Under the pieces are notes generated by a model. The model saw only the letters and a list, made by a program, of their open reading frames with translations. It did no database searches and was not told where the DNA came from. The translations under genes were made by a program, and so were the position numbers. DNA of 18,984 bases, taken from NCBI GenBank assembly GCA_002398515.1, contig DGZL01000135.1, positions 3,315 to 22,298 of the forward strand, written 5' to 3'. Positions 6,814 through 15,102 of the stretch are shown here, in pieces (the stretch's first letter is position 1; the number at the start of each line of letters is the position of its first letter). This DNA comes from Firmicutes bacterium UBA4981 (lineage in GTDB: Bacteria > Bacillota > SHA-98 > UBA4971).

Positions 6814-9375
6814 ATGTGTCGAAAAACACTGCCCATGATGTGGGCTTTAGTCTTTGTGTTGATCTTGCTGCCAATCAGCGACCGACTATGTCTTGCAAAG
6901 ACCGGGAGCCCTACATATGCAGCAAGCTATGAGTATCTGGTAACATCCGGAGACGTGCTGGAAATTGCTGTTTGGGGCCATACGGACTTATCGGGTACAG
7001 TCACAGTCAACGGAGATGGGAAAATATTGTTGGCAGGGCTTCCCGAAGAGTTCTACGTCCTAGGCATGACAGTCTCGGAAGTCCAAGCAGGTCTCACTGA
7101 CATGCTTGCCTATTACTTAAGGAATCCCAGAGTCTCGGTAACACTCAGGGAGACCGGAATGATACGAATCACTGTTATCGGGTCTGTGCGTTCACCCGGA
7201 GTCTATTCTTTCCGCTCAAAACCCACTCTCATCGATGCCCTGGCTTCAGCCGGCGGATACATATCCGAGGCGGATCTGACACGTGTCAGGATTACCAGAA
7301 TGACGACAACGACTTCAACTGCCGATATCGGCTCCGAATCCATAATCGTCGACATAGACAGCGTATTGGCCGGTGAGAAAGATATTGAATCAGAGTATGG
7401 CTTCGTCCTCAGGGACGGAGACATTGTCTATGTTCCTGAAAAAGCCAGAACCGTATCTGTTCTCGGTGAGGTTCAAAGGCCCGGGATGTACACTGTGGAC
7501 ACAAAAGGAGAAGGGACAAAGTTATTCGACGTTATCGCAGGTGCAGGCGGTCCCGGCATTAATGCTGACACCGGTTGTATCCGAGTTACGAGAAGCGAAA
7601 AACAGGCAACGCGTACTATAGAGATAGACCTGGACACATATGACGGCACATTCAAACTGGTGCCGGGTGATGTGATTTATGTGCCTCGAGCAATCAGAGT
7701 TCAAGTGCTGGGGCAAGTGAAGAATCCCGGAAGCTATCAACTGAAGGCAAAATCCACCCTTATCCATGCTATAGCTCAGGCAGGAGGTACACTGGATTCA
7801 GCGGATACCGCCTGCATTTCACTGCATAGAGCAGGAGACGAAAACGGGGGAGTATCCGTTCTTGACCTTGACCTTGCCGTCAGCGGCAGACTGCCGCGCG
7901 AAGAGTTAATCCTTGAGGATCAGGACACAATTATCATTCCTGAGCTTGTCCGGGAAGTCTCAGTCCTCGGAGCTGTGAACCGACCGGGAGTCTATAGAAT
8001 TCATAAGGATGCCCGTATCCTGCAAGTCTTAGCCTTAGCAGGAGGGATATCAGAAGACGGGGACGGCGCTTCAGCAGTTCTCACTCGTAGACTACCATCC
8101 GAAGAGACTGAGCGCCTGGAAATCAACTTAAGAGAGCTTCAAAGCGCAGCAGGGGAAAGAGTGAACCTCCCTGTCTATAACGGTGACGTTATCTATGTTC
8201 CACGTGCTGTCACCGTGATGGTGCTTGGAAAAGTCAAAGGTCCGGGAACATATGCTCTTGGATCAACAGGCAGGCTCATGGACGCCCTGTCCCGGGCGGG
8301 AGGAATCCTACCGGACGGAGATCAAACAAACGTGACGCTGACACGCAGCGAGAACGGCAGCCAAAAAGCAAGGGAATTTGACACTAGAGCAATCATGGCA
8401 GGCGCAAGTGAACCAAATGTCAGCCTTCTGGACGGGGATATCATTTTCGTTCCTGAACTTATCCGTGAAGTCTCTGTCATGGGAGAAGTGGCGCGTCCCG
8501 GGATCTATGGAATAAGGGATGACACCACCCTTTTAGAGTGCCTGGCGCAGGCAGGTGGAATTACCGAAATGGGTGACGCCACCACTGTTCGGGTCACAAG
8601 ACACGATCAAGACGGGATCCCTACTACATACACGTTCAATACAGACCATATTCACGCGGAGGCTGATACGGCACTCCGGCCTATGGCGCCTGGAGATATC
8701 ATTTACGTTCCCCGGGCTATAGCCGTGCAGGTGCTGGGGGAAGTGGCGAAACCCGGCCTGTATCGCATAAAAGCAGGTAGCCGTTTGTCAGACGCTTTGG
8801 CTCTTGCCGGCGGACTCAAAGATGACGCCGACGGTGAGCAAGTTGTAATCACAACCAGGACTTCGTCTCGTGACATAACACAGGCCGATACCGGCTGTGG
8901 TGCACCTGCTGATAAAGACACAAGCGCTTACGCAAACAACGCTGTGCGCACTGTAGACATAACCCGAGTTCTTATGGGCAGCAACCTTTCGGACAATATC
9001 TGTCTTCTCGATCAGGACACTGTCTTCGTTCCGAAGCTCAGCCGAGAAGTGGTAGTTGTCGGTGAAGTGGCACGGCCGGGCCTCTATAGGCTTCCGAGAG
9101 GCGCGAAGCTAGTGGATGCTCTGGCTCTGGCAGGAGGGCCTACTAAGCGTGCTGCATTAGAGGCTGTATGCATATTCAGAGAAGGCCGAGTTACAGACAG
9201 CGAGCAAGTAATTCTCGGCCACGATAATCTCTTTTTCACAGGCAAGGCAGAAGACAATCCTCCGATTGAAGGACAAGATATCGTATACGTGCCTTCCACA
9301 ACGAAACTTGAATGGGATCGGATATTCTCATTCCTGTCCGGCCTTAAGCTGATTAGGGACTTGTTCCTGAGGTAG
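6814..9375 (+). CDS. Wza-like polysaccharide export protein with eight SLBB domains
   Basis: An 853-residue secreted protein. It has a signal peptide (1-29, cut after LCLA; no lipobox), a Poly_export domain (about 40-112, YLVTSGDVLEIAVWG) and eight SLBB domains, each of the form VxVxGxVxxPGxYxl...AGG. Their first Gly residues lie near 123, 218, 300, 386, 472, 557, 642 and 750. E. coli Wza has far fewer and is about 380 residues. The C terminus (WDRIFSFLSGLKLIRDLFLR) is an amphipathic helix that could act like the Wza outer-membrane helix. Known for the family: these proteins form the export channel for capsule or exopolysaccharide. Inferred: the stacked SLBBs build a long periplasmic tube. 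AGAGGA lies seven bases before the ATG. It is the first gene of the operon, followed by the Wzz gene 16 bases on. Confidence 0.93.
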   Translation: MCRKTLPMMWALVFVLILLPISDRLCLAKTGSPTYAASYEYLVTSGDVLEIAVWGHTDLSGTVTVNGDGKILLAGLPEEFYVLGMTVSEVQAGLTDMLAYYLRNPRVSVTLRETGMIRITVIGSVRSPGVYSFRSKPTLIDALASAGGYISEADLTRVRITRMTTTTSTADIGSESIIVDIDSVLAGEKDIESEYGFVLRDGDIVYVPEKARTVSVLGEVQRPGMYTVDTKGEGTKLFDVIAGAGGPGINADTGCIRVTRSEKQATRTIEIDLDTYDGTFKLVPGDVIYVPRAIRVQVLGQVKNPGSYQLKAKSTLIHAIAQAGGTLDSADTACISLHRAGDENGGVSVLDLDLAVSGRLPREELILEDQDTIIIPELVREVSVLGAVNRPGVYRIHKDARILQVLALAGGISEDGDGASAVLTRRLPSEETERLEINLRELQSAAGERVNLPVYNGDVIYVPRAVTVMVLGKVKGPGTYALGSTGRLMDALSRAGGILPDGDQTNVTLTRSENGSQKAREFDTRAIMAGASEPNVSLLDGDIIFVPELIREVSVMGEVARPGIYGIRDDTTLLECLAQAGGITEMGDATTVRVTRHDQDGIPTTYTFNTDHIHAEADTALRPMAPGDIIYVPRAIAVQVLGEVAKPGLYRIKAGSRLSDALALAGGLKDDADGEQVVITTRTSSRDITQADTGCGAPADKDTSAYANNAVRTVDITRVLMGSNLSDNICLLDQDTVFVPKLSREVVVVGEVARPGLYRLPRGAKLVDALALAGGPTKRAALEAVCIFREGRVTDSEQVILGHDNLFFTGKAEDNPPIEGQDIVYVPSTTKLEWDRIFSFLSGLKLIRDLFLR
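7675..9375 (+). repeat. Alternating A-B pairs of SLBB repeats
   Basis: SLBB domains 3, 5 and 7 each begin with the same lead-in (IYVPRAI/V, codons starting at 7675, 8191 and 8701). Domains 4, 6 and 8 share another (PELVREVSV, PELIREVSV, PKLSREVVV). The pairs recur every 170-193 residues, so the repeated unit is two domains rather than one. The DNA has diverged at third positions, so the duplications are old. Confidence 0.8.
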
Positions 9376-9386
9376 GAGAGATAAGC
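9373..9386 (+). repeat. Copy 1 of a 14-bp leader shared by both Wzz genes
   Basis: TAGGAGAGATAAGC lies before the first Wzz gene. Its TAG is the stop codon of the export gene and AGGAGAG is the ribosome site. The identical 14 bases recur at 14030-14043 before the second Wzz gene. Confidence 0.9.
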
Positions 9387-9391
9387 TGGAA

Positions 9392-10846
9392 ATGGATGAT
9401 ATGGATTACGAAATTGATCTCCTGGAAATACTTGGAGTGTTGGCGCGAAGGGCATGGCAGATTGCAGCTTTTATGGTACTGTGCATGGTAGTAGCCTACC
9501 TCATGAGCTCAAAGATGACTAAGGTCTATAAGGCTACTTCTGTTATTATGGTGAAAAGCGACTCTGCAGTGATGTCTATCCCGTTTCTCCAGGATACAGC
9601 AGGCTCTTCATCAGCGAATATGCGAAACTACGTTGAGTCCCTGAAGAGCCGCACGCTCACGGAAGCGACCTTAAGCCGCTTAGGATGGCTGGAATCGTCC
9701 GGAGGGCAAGAGGTGAGAGCGTGGCAGAACAGCCTGTCGGTTCAACAGGTTCAGGGGACTGATGTCGCCAGACTGTCAGTAGAAAGCAATAATCCTGAGA
9801 AAGCAGCTGCCTTCCTTAACGCTTTGGTAGAGGAATTTCAAGAACGCACTCAGCAAATAAATCAGGAATCTGCCAGAGCAGCCAGGGACTTTATTGCACA
9901 GCAGCTGGCAATTGCCGAAGATCGCCTGAAAGAAGCTGAGAGCGCGCTCCTTGAGTACAAAGAGACAAAGGAAGTAATAGAACCGTCAGCTGAAACCAAA
10001 GCCAGAATTGACAAACTCGCTAACATAGAGCAGCTTCTGTCCCAAACTGAAGTAGAACTCCAAGCAGCCAATTCTGAACAGCAAAAGCTCCATGAGATTG
10101 TGAGAGAAATCGACCCTACTCTTATTACCTCCACGACCTTAGTCAGCAACCCCTTAGTTCAGCAGCAGAGAATAATACTGTCCCAACTCGAGATAGATTT
10201 GGCTGCTGCGCTTGAGCAGTATACAGAGAATCACCCTACTGTGATCGGGCTCAGAGCTCAAATACGCGCAGTTTCCGCTAAGCTTGCGAAAGAGGCCGAG
10301 AGGGTAGTCGGGTCGGAGACTATGTCTCTCAACCCGATACACCAGGATCTCACAAGAAGACTTGTCTCCGCGCAAGCAACAATAGTCGGGCTTGAGGCGA
10401 AATTGGCAGCCCTGGAGAATTTGCGCAATGCAGTCGAAGCTGAACTTGCATCCATCCCTGGGAAGGAAATGGATATCGCGCGACTGACAAGAAACCAACG
10501 GGTAAACGAGGAAATATATGTCATGCTCCGTTCAAAGTATGAAGAAATGAGAATCTCAGAAGCAATGAAAGTCTCCGGCATTTACGTCGTTGACGAAGCT
10601 ATTGTCCCTACCGTTCCCGTCAAACCGAGAAAACTCCTTAATACGGCTATAGCAGGTATTCTCGGGTTCTTCGTAGCTGTAGGCATTACCTTCATATTGG
10701 AACAGATGGATACAACATTCAAGACTGTCGAGGAAGTTGAGCGGATCGTATCTGCGCCCATACTAGGGACTATTCCCCACTTCAGCCGGGCACAACGGAA
10801 GCGTAAGAGGAAAATCAGCCGACAAGCCCGCAAAACGGTGTATTAG
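9392..10846 (+). CDS. Wzz/GNVR-type polysaccharide co-polymerase (long paralogue)
   Basis: A 484-residue inner-membrane protein that sets chain length and links the polymerase, the tyrosine kinase and the export channel. A first membrane segment (about 20-40) is followed by a large periplasmic region rich in coiled coil (about 160-395). A GNVR-like stretch (LTRNQRVNEEIYVMLRSKYEE) and a proline-rich approach (VPVKPRKLL) lead into the second membrane segment (415-437). The cytosolic tail (VEEVERIVSAPILGTIPHFS) ends in a very basic segment (KRKRKISRQARK) and a final Tyr. This tail, absent from the second paralogue, is the part expected to contact the BY-kinase encoded 34 bases downstream. The kinase domain is not fused here, unlike in Gram-negative Wzc. 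Start: ATG 11 bases after AGGAGAG. Confidence 0.92.
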   Translation: MDDMDYEIDLLEILGVLARRAWQIAAFMVLCMVVAYLMSSKMTKVYKATSVIMVKSDSAVMSIPFLQDTAGSSSANMRNYVESLKSRTLTEATLSRLGWLESSGGQEVRAWQNSLSVQQVQGTDVARLSVESNNPEKAAAFLNALVEEFQERTQQINQESARAARDFIAQQLAIAEDRLKEAESALLEYKETKEVIEPSAETKARIDKLANIEQLLSQTEVELQAANSEQQKLHEIVREIDPTLITSTTLVSNPLVQQQRIILSQLEIDLAAALEQYTENHPTVIGLRAQIRAVSAKLAKEAERVVGSETMSLNPIHQDLTRRLVSAQATIVGLEAKLAALENLRNAVEAELASIPGKEMDIARLTRNQRVNEEIYVMLRSKYEEMRISEAMKVSGIYVVDEAIVPTVPVKPRKLLNTAIAGILGFFVAVGITFILEQMDTTFKTVEEVERIVSAPILGTIPHFSRAQRKRKRKISRQARKTVY

Positions 10847-10880
10847 ATACTACGAATGACACCATGTCGGAAGGACGGAT

Positions 10881-11615
10881 ATGGATTTGGCGAGGCAACG
10901 CGAGAGTCCCAACGAATTCTCAGAGCTTATCATGCATCATGATCCCAGATCTCCGATATCTGAAGCGTTTCGCACCCTCAGAACTAATCTGGAGTTCGTG
11001 TCACCCGGGACGCAGTTGAAATCTATTTTGGTAAGCAGCCCCGGACCTGAAGAAGGAAAAAGCACAGTCACTGCAAACCTGGCAATATCATTAGCTCAAA
11101 CAGGCAAGCAAGTGATCCTTGTCGATGCCGATATGCGCAAACCCACGCAACACAAGCTGTTCTCTTTGCCAAACAGAGCAGGGCTTACCACACTGCTTGT
11201 GAGAGATCCGGATCAAGATGTCAGGCAAGAGACACTAGTCCCCGGCCTGAGCATTGTAACCAGTGGCCCCGTACCGCCTAACCCTTCAGAACTCCTTGCG
11301 TCAGACAGTATGGATACGGTAATAAATTTCCTGGCTGATAATGCAGACATTGTCATATACGATTCACCTCCCATTGCCGTAGTGACTGACGCAATAATCC
11401 TCGGCGCCAAGTTAGACGGGGCGCTTGTGGTAGTAAGATTGGGAGTTACATCCAAAGAAGCGGCAAAGAGAGCAAAAGAACTTCTAAGGACATCCCGCTC
11501 AAGAGTATTGGGAGTAGTAGTCAATGAGGTAGTACCAAGATACGGGCAAGGCAATTACTACTATTACTACTATTACGACAAAAGCGAGGATGAAAATGAC
11601 TCTGATTCCGGATGA
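10881..11615 (+). CDS. cpsD: BY-type tyrosine kinase, CpsD/CapB family
   Basis: A 244-residue cytosolic ATPase/autokinase that controls exopolysaccharide assembly. Family motifs are Walker A (SSPGPEEGKST, K60), Walker A' (VILVDADMRKP, 78-88) and Walker B (IVIYDSPP, D161). The N-terminal SPISEAFRTLRTNLEF matches the oligomerisation motif. The C terminus holds seven consecutive tyrosines (226-232), with another at 221, before an acidic end; these are the expected autophosphorylation sites. The start ATG follows GGAAGG by six bases. The stop overlaps the phosphatase start (ATGA), so the two are translationally coupled. As a stand-alone kinase beside a Wzz with a cytosolic tail, this is the Gram-positive arrangement. 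Confidence 0.95.
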   Translation: MDLARQRESPNEFSELIMHHDPRSPISEAFRTLRTNLEFVSPGTQLKSILVSSPGPEEGKSTVTANLAISLAQTGKQVILVDADMRKPTQHKLFSLPNRAGLTTLLVRDPDQDVRQETLVPGLSIVTSGPVPPNPSELLASDSMDTVINFLADNADIVIYDSPPIAVVTDAIILGAKLDGALVVVRLGVTSKEAAKRAKELLRTSRSRVLGVVVNEVVPRYGQGNYYYYYYYDKSEDENDSDSG

Positions 11616-12457
11616 ATTCAGTGATGATTACCGGTGACAGTCGTTTGAGTGTAGAAGGTTTTGTGGATATCCATGTTCATATCCTCCCCGGGCTGGACGA
11701 CGGCGCAAAGACTGAAGGCGATGCAATAGCCATGGCGACTGTTGCCACCAAGCGCGGTACATCAAAAATAGTGGCGACGCCTCACGTCGATCCTTTGCTC
11801 CTCCCGCCCGGCGCAACACAAGTTGAAACAATCAAAAGAGCAGTCAACTCCCTTCAGGAATCCATTACTTCGTGCGGCATTTCCATCCAAGTCATGCCCG
11901 GTATGGAAATAGCGATGACTCCTGACCTCGTTGGGTATCTCACCAGGGGCGAAGTGATGCCTGTTTCGGACCGAGGGAAATATGTCCTTGTCGAACTCCC
12001 GTTTCAGACGATTCCTTCATATGCGGAAGAAGAAGTCTTCAACATGGCAGCAAGCGGATACATCCCAATCATTGCCCATCCGGAAAGAAACGCATCGGTT
12101 ATCCGTAACCCGAATGTTCTCATACCGTTTCTCAAGGCAGGCGCATTGGCGCATGTTAACGCCGGGAGTCTCATGGGCAGAGAAGGACACAGGCCTCAAG
12201 AAACTGCAGAAATTCTTCTCAGGCACGGCCTCGCACACATCATAGCAAGTGACGGACACTCCGCCACATCCCGGCAACCCGGACTGGACCGGGCTTTTGA
12301 GATTGCATCACGCCTCTTGGGGGAAGACGAAGCGCTGAAGACAGTCAGAGATATTCCCCTTGCAATTGTCCATGGCGAAGATGCACATGTTAATGAGCCG
12401 GAGGTGTACAAGGCGCGCCGTAAGTGGTGGCGTTTTCCGAGGAGAGAAGGCTCATGA
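11612..12457 (+). CDS. cpsB: PHP-type protein-tyrosine phosphatase, CpsB/YwqE family
   Basis: A 281-residue metal-dependent phosphatase expected to reverse phosphorylation of the BY-kinase encoded just upstream. PHP metal-site motifs are HVH (21-23), DDG (29-31), ATPHVDP (55-61), GMEI (E99), IIAHPERN (H156), HVNAGSLMG (181-189) and ASDGHS (D214, H216). The length is slightly above the usual 250-260 because of the N terminus. The ATG at 11612 overlaps the kinase stop codon by four bases. A GTG at 11663, giving MDIHVHILPG, is the alternative and matches typical relatives better, although the overlap favours the first. The gene also overlaps the next one by ATGA. Confidence 0.94.
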   Translation: MNSVMITGDSRLSVEGFVDIHVHILPGLDDGAKTEGDAIAMATVATKRGTSKIVATPHVDPLLLPPGATQVETIKRAVNSLQESITSCGISIQVMPGMEIAMTPDLVGYLTRGEVMPVSDRGKYVLVELPFQTIPSYAEEEVFNMAASGYIPIIAHPERNASVIRNPNVLIPFLKAGALAHVNAGSLMGREGHRPQETAEILLRHGLAHIIASDGHSATSRQPGLDRAFEIASRLLGEDEALKTVRDIPLAIVHGEDAHVNEPEVYKARRKWWRFPRREGS

Positions 12458-13935
12458 TGCTCTGTGAGAAAAGTCCGGGCAAGCCCATGCACGTATGGGC
12501 CTTGTGTATGTGGACCGCTATAGTCTTCGGATTATGCCTCCTGTCTCTTGCATGCGAGGCAGCGCCGGTTCATATCCGGATCCAGCCCGAGGCGATTCGG
12601 CCCGGCATGATCCTGCCAGGCATGGAAGACGCGTGCGTAGAAGGAGCCTTGCGCGCTCCGATCTTCGTGCAAGACCGGCAAGGCCCCAAACTGTCCCTCA
12701 ACACACTACAGGTGACCTTTGCCATGCCTTCATTCGCATCTCCTTGGGGACACATCCTGACGACCGGCATGACAGTGGGAAGGCAACGAATCCAGTGGGG
12801 GCCGGGCATCACGGGAGGACTCGTTCTTTCGGACAGAGCATCCCTTGACGGGCTTACATTTCACTTGGTTCTGGATAGAATCCGATATACGCAAGTTCAG
12901 GCAGGAAGAGATTTTGCCACTGGCAAGTGGCTGTTAGCCCACAGGCTGGAGGGACAGGCCTTTCCGAATCTAAAGATAGGCATCTCTGAAGCGATAGCTG
13001 TCTCAGGCGGGTTTCGAATGCGATTTGCTCACCTGGTACCTGCGTTCCCTTACTATCTCATACAACACTTGACCATTAAGGGTGACAGAGAGCAAGACAG
13101 ATGGACAAACGCTTTGGTATCAGTGGATGCCTCAGTCAATTTGAGAGACAACCTCGTGGCCTATGCCGAGTTCATGGCTGATGACTTTCCATGGGCCATG
13201 AGCGCCAAAGGACGTGTCCCCTACATGGTAGGGGGGGTTATCGGCATCCGTCTCACTAGACCTCTGCACCTTGCTGACGGAGCGCCGGTTCTGATGACTT
13301 GCATCGGTGAGCTGCTGAAGGGAGCTGCTTCTCGAGATCCTGTCTTCGAAACATCCCAAGGAAAACGTGATACGCTTGATACTTACTGCTCGGTAACCGC
13401 TGAATATGTAAGAATCAACAATTATGTTTACAGCCACAAGAACCCTGATAACACCTACATAACACGCACCGGACAACTTATCGGACATCCGCTGGGCCCG
13501 GATGCTGAAGGAGTGTACCTAATACTGGCAGCCAATTCGTATCCTGGAATTCAGCCTGGAAACCAGGGACAGGCAACTCTCTTCTTCGGCTATGAACGAC
13601 ACGGCGAGGGGGCGCCAGGCGAGCCATGGCGCCCTTCCCATGGCACAGGACGTGAGTTCCTGTCGGGAATCGTTGAGACTCGCAAGGTCTTAGGGATGTC
13701 CGCAGGTGTAGATATACTGCCGGTAGCGGTTGATCCCGGGCAGGCTACGAATACTGACTTAGGGCATGAAGGCACTCATACGTGGAGTATGACACAGCCT
13801 AATGCCTCACTTGAGCTATCTCTCAAGATAGAAAGCATGGACAACGCAGGTCATATTCCAGGTGCCAAGGCCCTAGAAGGAAATATTGCCATCTCTGTCA
13901 GGCTTCATTATGGCCACCCCTCTCCAAATCCTTGA
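12454..13935 (+). CDS. wzi: Wzi-family capsule assembly outer-membrane protein
   Basis: About 493 residues from the ATG at 12454, which overlaps the phosphatase stop and has GAGGAG nine bases upstream; a second ATG follows at 12457. The frame is open a further ten codons upstream inside the phosphatase gene, but that is unlikely to be used. A signal peptide (WALCMWTAIVFGLCLLSLA) is followed by features of the Wzi family: GRQRIQWGPGITGGLVLSD, LDGLTF, ALVSVDASVNLRDNLVAYAEF, then TRTGQLIGHPLGPDAEG and many alternating strands typical of a beta barrel. E. coli Wzi is an 18-strand barrel that helps hold capsule on the surface. Its presence argues for an outer membrane. Family recognition is by motif memory only. 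A terminator follows 10 bases after the stop. Confidence 0.82.
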   Translation: MMLCEKSPGKPMHVWALCMWTAIVFGLCLLSLACEAAPVHIRIQPEAIRPGMILPGMEDACVEGALRAPIFVQDRQGPKLSLNTLQVTFAMPSFASPWGHILTTGMTVGRQRIQWGPGITGGLVLSDRASLDGLTFHLVLDRIRYTQVQAGRDFATGKWLLAHRLEGQAFPNLKIGISEAIAVSGGFRMRFAHLVPAFPYYLIQHLTIKGDREQDRWTNALVSVDASVNLRDNLVAYAEFMADDFPWAMSAKGRVPYMVGGVIGIRLTRPLHLADGAPVLMTCIGELLKGAASRDPVFETSQGKRDTLDTYCSVTAEYVRINNYVYSHKNPDNTYITRTGQLIGHPLGPDAEGVYLILAANSYPGIQPGNQGQATLFFGYERHGEGAPGEPWRPSHGTGREFLSGIVETRKVLGMSAGVDILPVAVDPGQATNTDLGHEGTHTWSMTQPNASLELSLKIESMDNAGHIPGAKALEGNIAISVRLHYGHPSPNP

Positions 13936-13945
13936 CCGATTTTGC

Positions 13946-13991
13946 AGGAATTTCAGACTGAAATGCCGAATTCCTTTTTTGTTGTGTTTTT
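13946..13991 (+). terminator. Intrinsic terminator after the export operon
   Basis: AGGAATT (13946-13952) pairs with AATTCCT (13969-13975); an inner TTTCA/TGAAA pairing (13951-13963) is an alternative. The stem runs into six Ts, then GTTGTG and five more Ts. It closes the operon ending with the Wzi gene and would limit, not necessarily stop, reading into the second Wzz gene. Confidence 0.8.
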
Positions 13992-14029
13992 GCCGCACTC
14001 TGACGTCGGAGCTACGTGCCACTTTGAAC

Positions 14030-14043
14030 TAGGAGAGATAAGC
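14030..14043 (+). repeat. Copy 2 of the 14-bp leader shared by both Wzz genes
   Basis: TAGGAGAGATAAGC is identical to 9373-9386 and again lies just before a Wzz start codon, supplying its ribosome site. Here the TAG ends no recognised gene. Confidence 0.9.
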
Positions 14044-14047
14044 AACA

Positions 14048-15088
14048 ATGGATCAGATGGATTATGAAATCGACCTCATTGAATGCCTGCAAGTATTAGG
14101 AAGGCGAAAATGGCTCATTCTTGCTATCATAATCGCAAGTGTGCTTAGCGCGTACATAGTAAGCTCCACAATGACAAAGTTCTACAGCGCCTCATGTGTG
14201 ATCATGATAAGGCCTAACCCGCTTGAAGGGTTGATATCACTTCAAGAGGGCGCAGCAGGCACTCCCCAGGCTAGTATCAAGGACTATGTTGAGATTCTTA
14301 CCGCCCGTGCGCTGGTGGAGGAGGCCCTGGCAAAACTGGGCTGGTTGAGTTCAGATACTCCTGAAGAAATCGACTCATGGCATAAAGTGCTGTCAGCAAG
14401 TCAGATATCAGGAACTAACATGGTGAAGGTGTCTGTAGAAAACAGCAATCCCGACAGGGTTGCGGACTTCCTCAACGCCCTGGTAGAGGCGTGTAGAGAC
14501 AAGAAACAAGAGATCAACCTGCAATCTATTGGCAGAGCTAAGACTCATGTTGAAGAGCAACTTGCTTTTGCGGAGCAAAGGCTCAAAGAAGATGAAGAAG
14601 CGCTGCTTAAGTATAAACAGGCTAACGCCATAACAGATCTGTCAGTTGAGGCCATTGCGGACTCTGCTAGAGTCGTTATTCTCGATAAGCTCCTCTCTGA
14701 GGCGAGTGCACGGCTTCAATCCGCCAAAGCAAAAGGAAATCCTGAGGTAGCAGCTCTAAAAGCGGAGCAGGCTGCGCTGGACACAGCGCTTCGTCAGGCT
14801 AAAGCGGAGCTGGCCGCTATCCCGAAGAAAGAGGTAGAGACTGCAAGGCTGGAAAGAAACCGTCAGACGAGCGAGGCTGTCTACACAATGCTACGCACCA
14901 GATATGAGGAATTGCAGATCTCAGAGGCAATTCAGGGATCTGAAATCTTTACTATTGATGCAGCTATCGTACCTGATAAGCCCATTAAGCCAAGGAAGCT
15001 TCTCAATACGGCAATAGCAGGCATTCTTGGGTTGTTTGTAGGAGTGGGTCTTGCATTTGTGTTGGAACACACGGATAAGCTGAAGTAG
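14048..15088 (+). CDS. Wzz/GNVR-type protein, short paralogue
   Basis: A 346-residue paralogue of the protein at 9392-10846. The N termini match closely (MDQMDYEIDLIE against MDDMDYEIDLLE), as do the junctions before the second membrane segment (KPRKLLNTAIAGILG in both). Membrane segments lie at about 20-40 and 316-338. The periplasmic coiled coil is shorter by roughly 80-100 residues. The protein stops after VLEHTDKLK, so the cytosolic tail that would meet the kinase is missing. It may set a different chain length, mix with the long form in one oligomer, or act without kinase control. No good promoter is seen between the terminator and the gene; read-through is possible. The start is ATG 10 bases after AGGAGAG. 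Confidence 0.9.
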   Translation: MDQMDYEIDLIECLQVLGRRKWLILAIIIASVLSAYIVSSTMTKFYSASCVIMIRPNPLEGLISLQEGAAGTPQASIKDYVEILTARALVEEALAKLGWLSSDTPEEIDSWHKVLSASQISGTNMVKVSVENSNPDRVADFLNALVEACRDKKQEINLQSIGRAKTHVEEQLAFAEQRLKEDEEALLKYKQANAITDLSVEAIADSARVVILDKLLSEASARLQSAKAKGNPEVAALKAEQAALDTALRQAKAELAAIPKKEVETARLERNRQTSEAVYTMLRTRYEELQISEAIQGSEIFTIDAAIVPDKPIKPRKLLNTAIAGILGLFVGVGLAFVLEHTDKLK

Positions 15089-15102
15089 AATTACTCAATT
15101 CT
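15087..15102. terminator. Short palindrome between convergent genes
   Basis: AGAATT-ACTC-AATTCT is a perfect six-pair hairpin in both directions. It overlaps the stop codons of the short Wzz gene and of the convergent hypothetical gene, whose coding ends are only six bases apart. There is no T tract on either side, so its role as a terminator is doubtful. Confidence 0.3.

Noticed and set aside
7162..9375. Regularly spaced repeats resembling a CRISPR or satellite array
   Set aside because: They are protein-level SLBB repeats, about 255 bases apart and diverged at the DNA level, inside one reading frame.
12454..12560. Possible lipoprotein signal in the Wzi-like protein (SLAC)
   Set aside because: The residue three before Cys is Ser rather than a large aliphatic residue, and Wzi proteins are normally cleaved barrels; a standard signal peptide is more likely.
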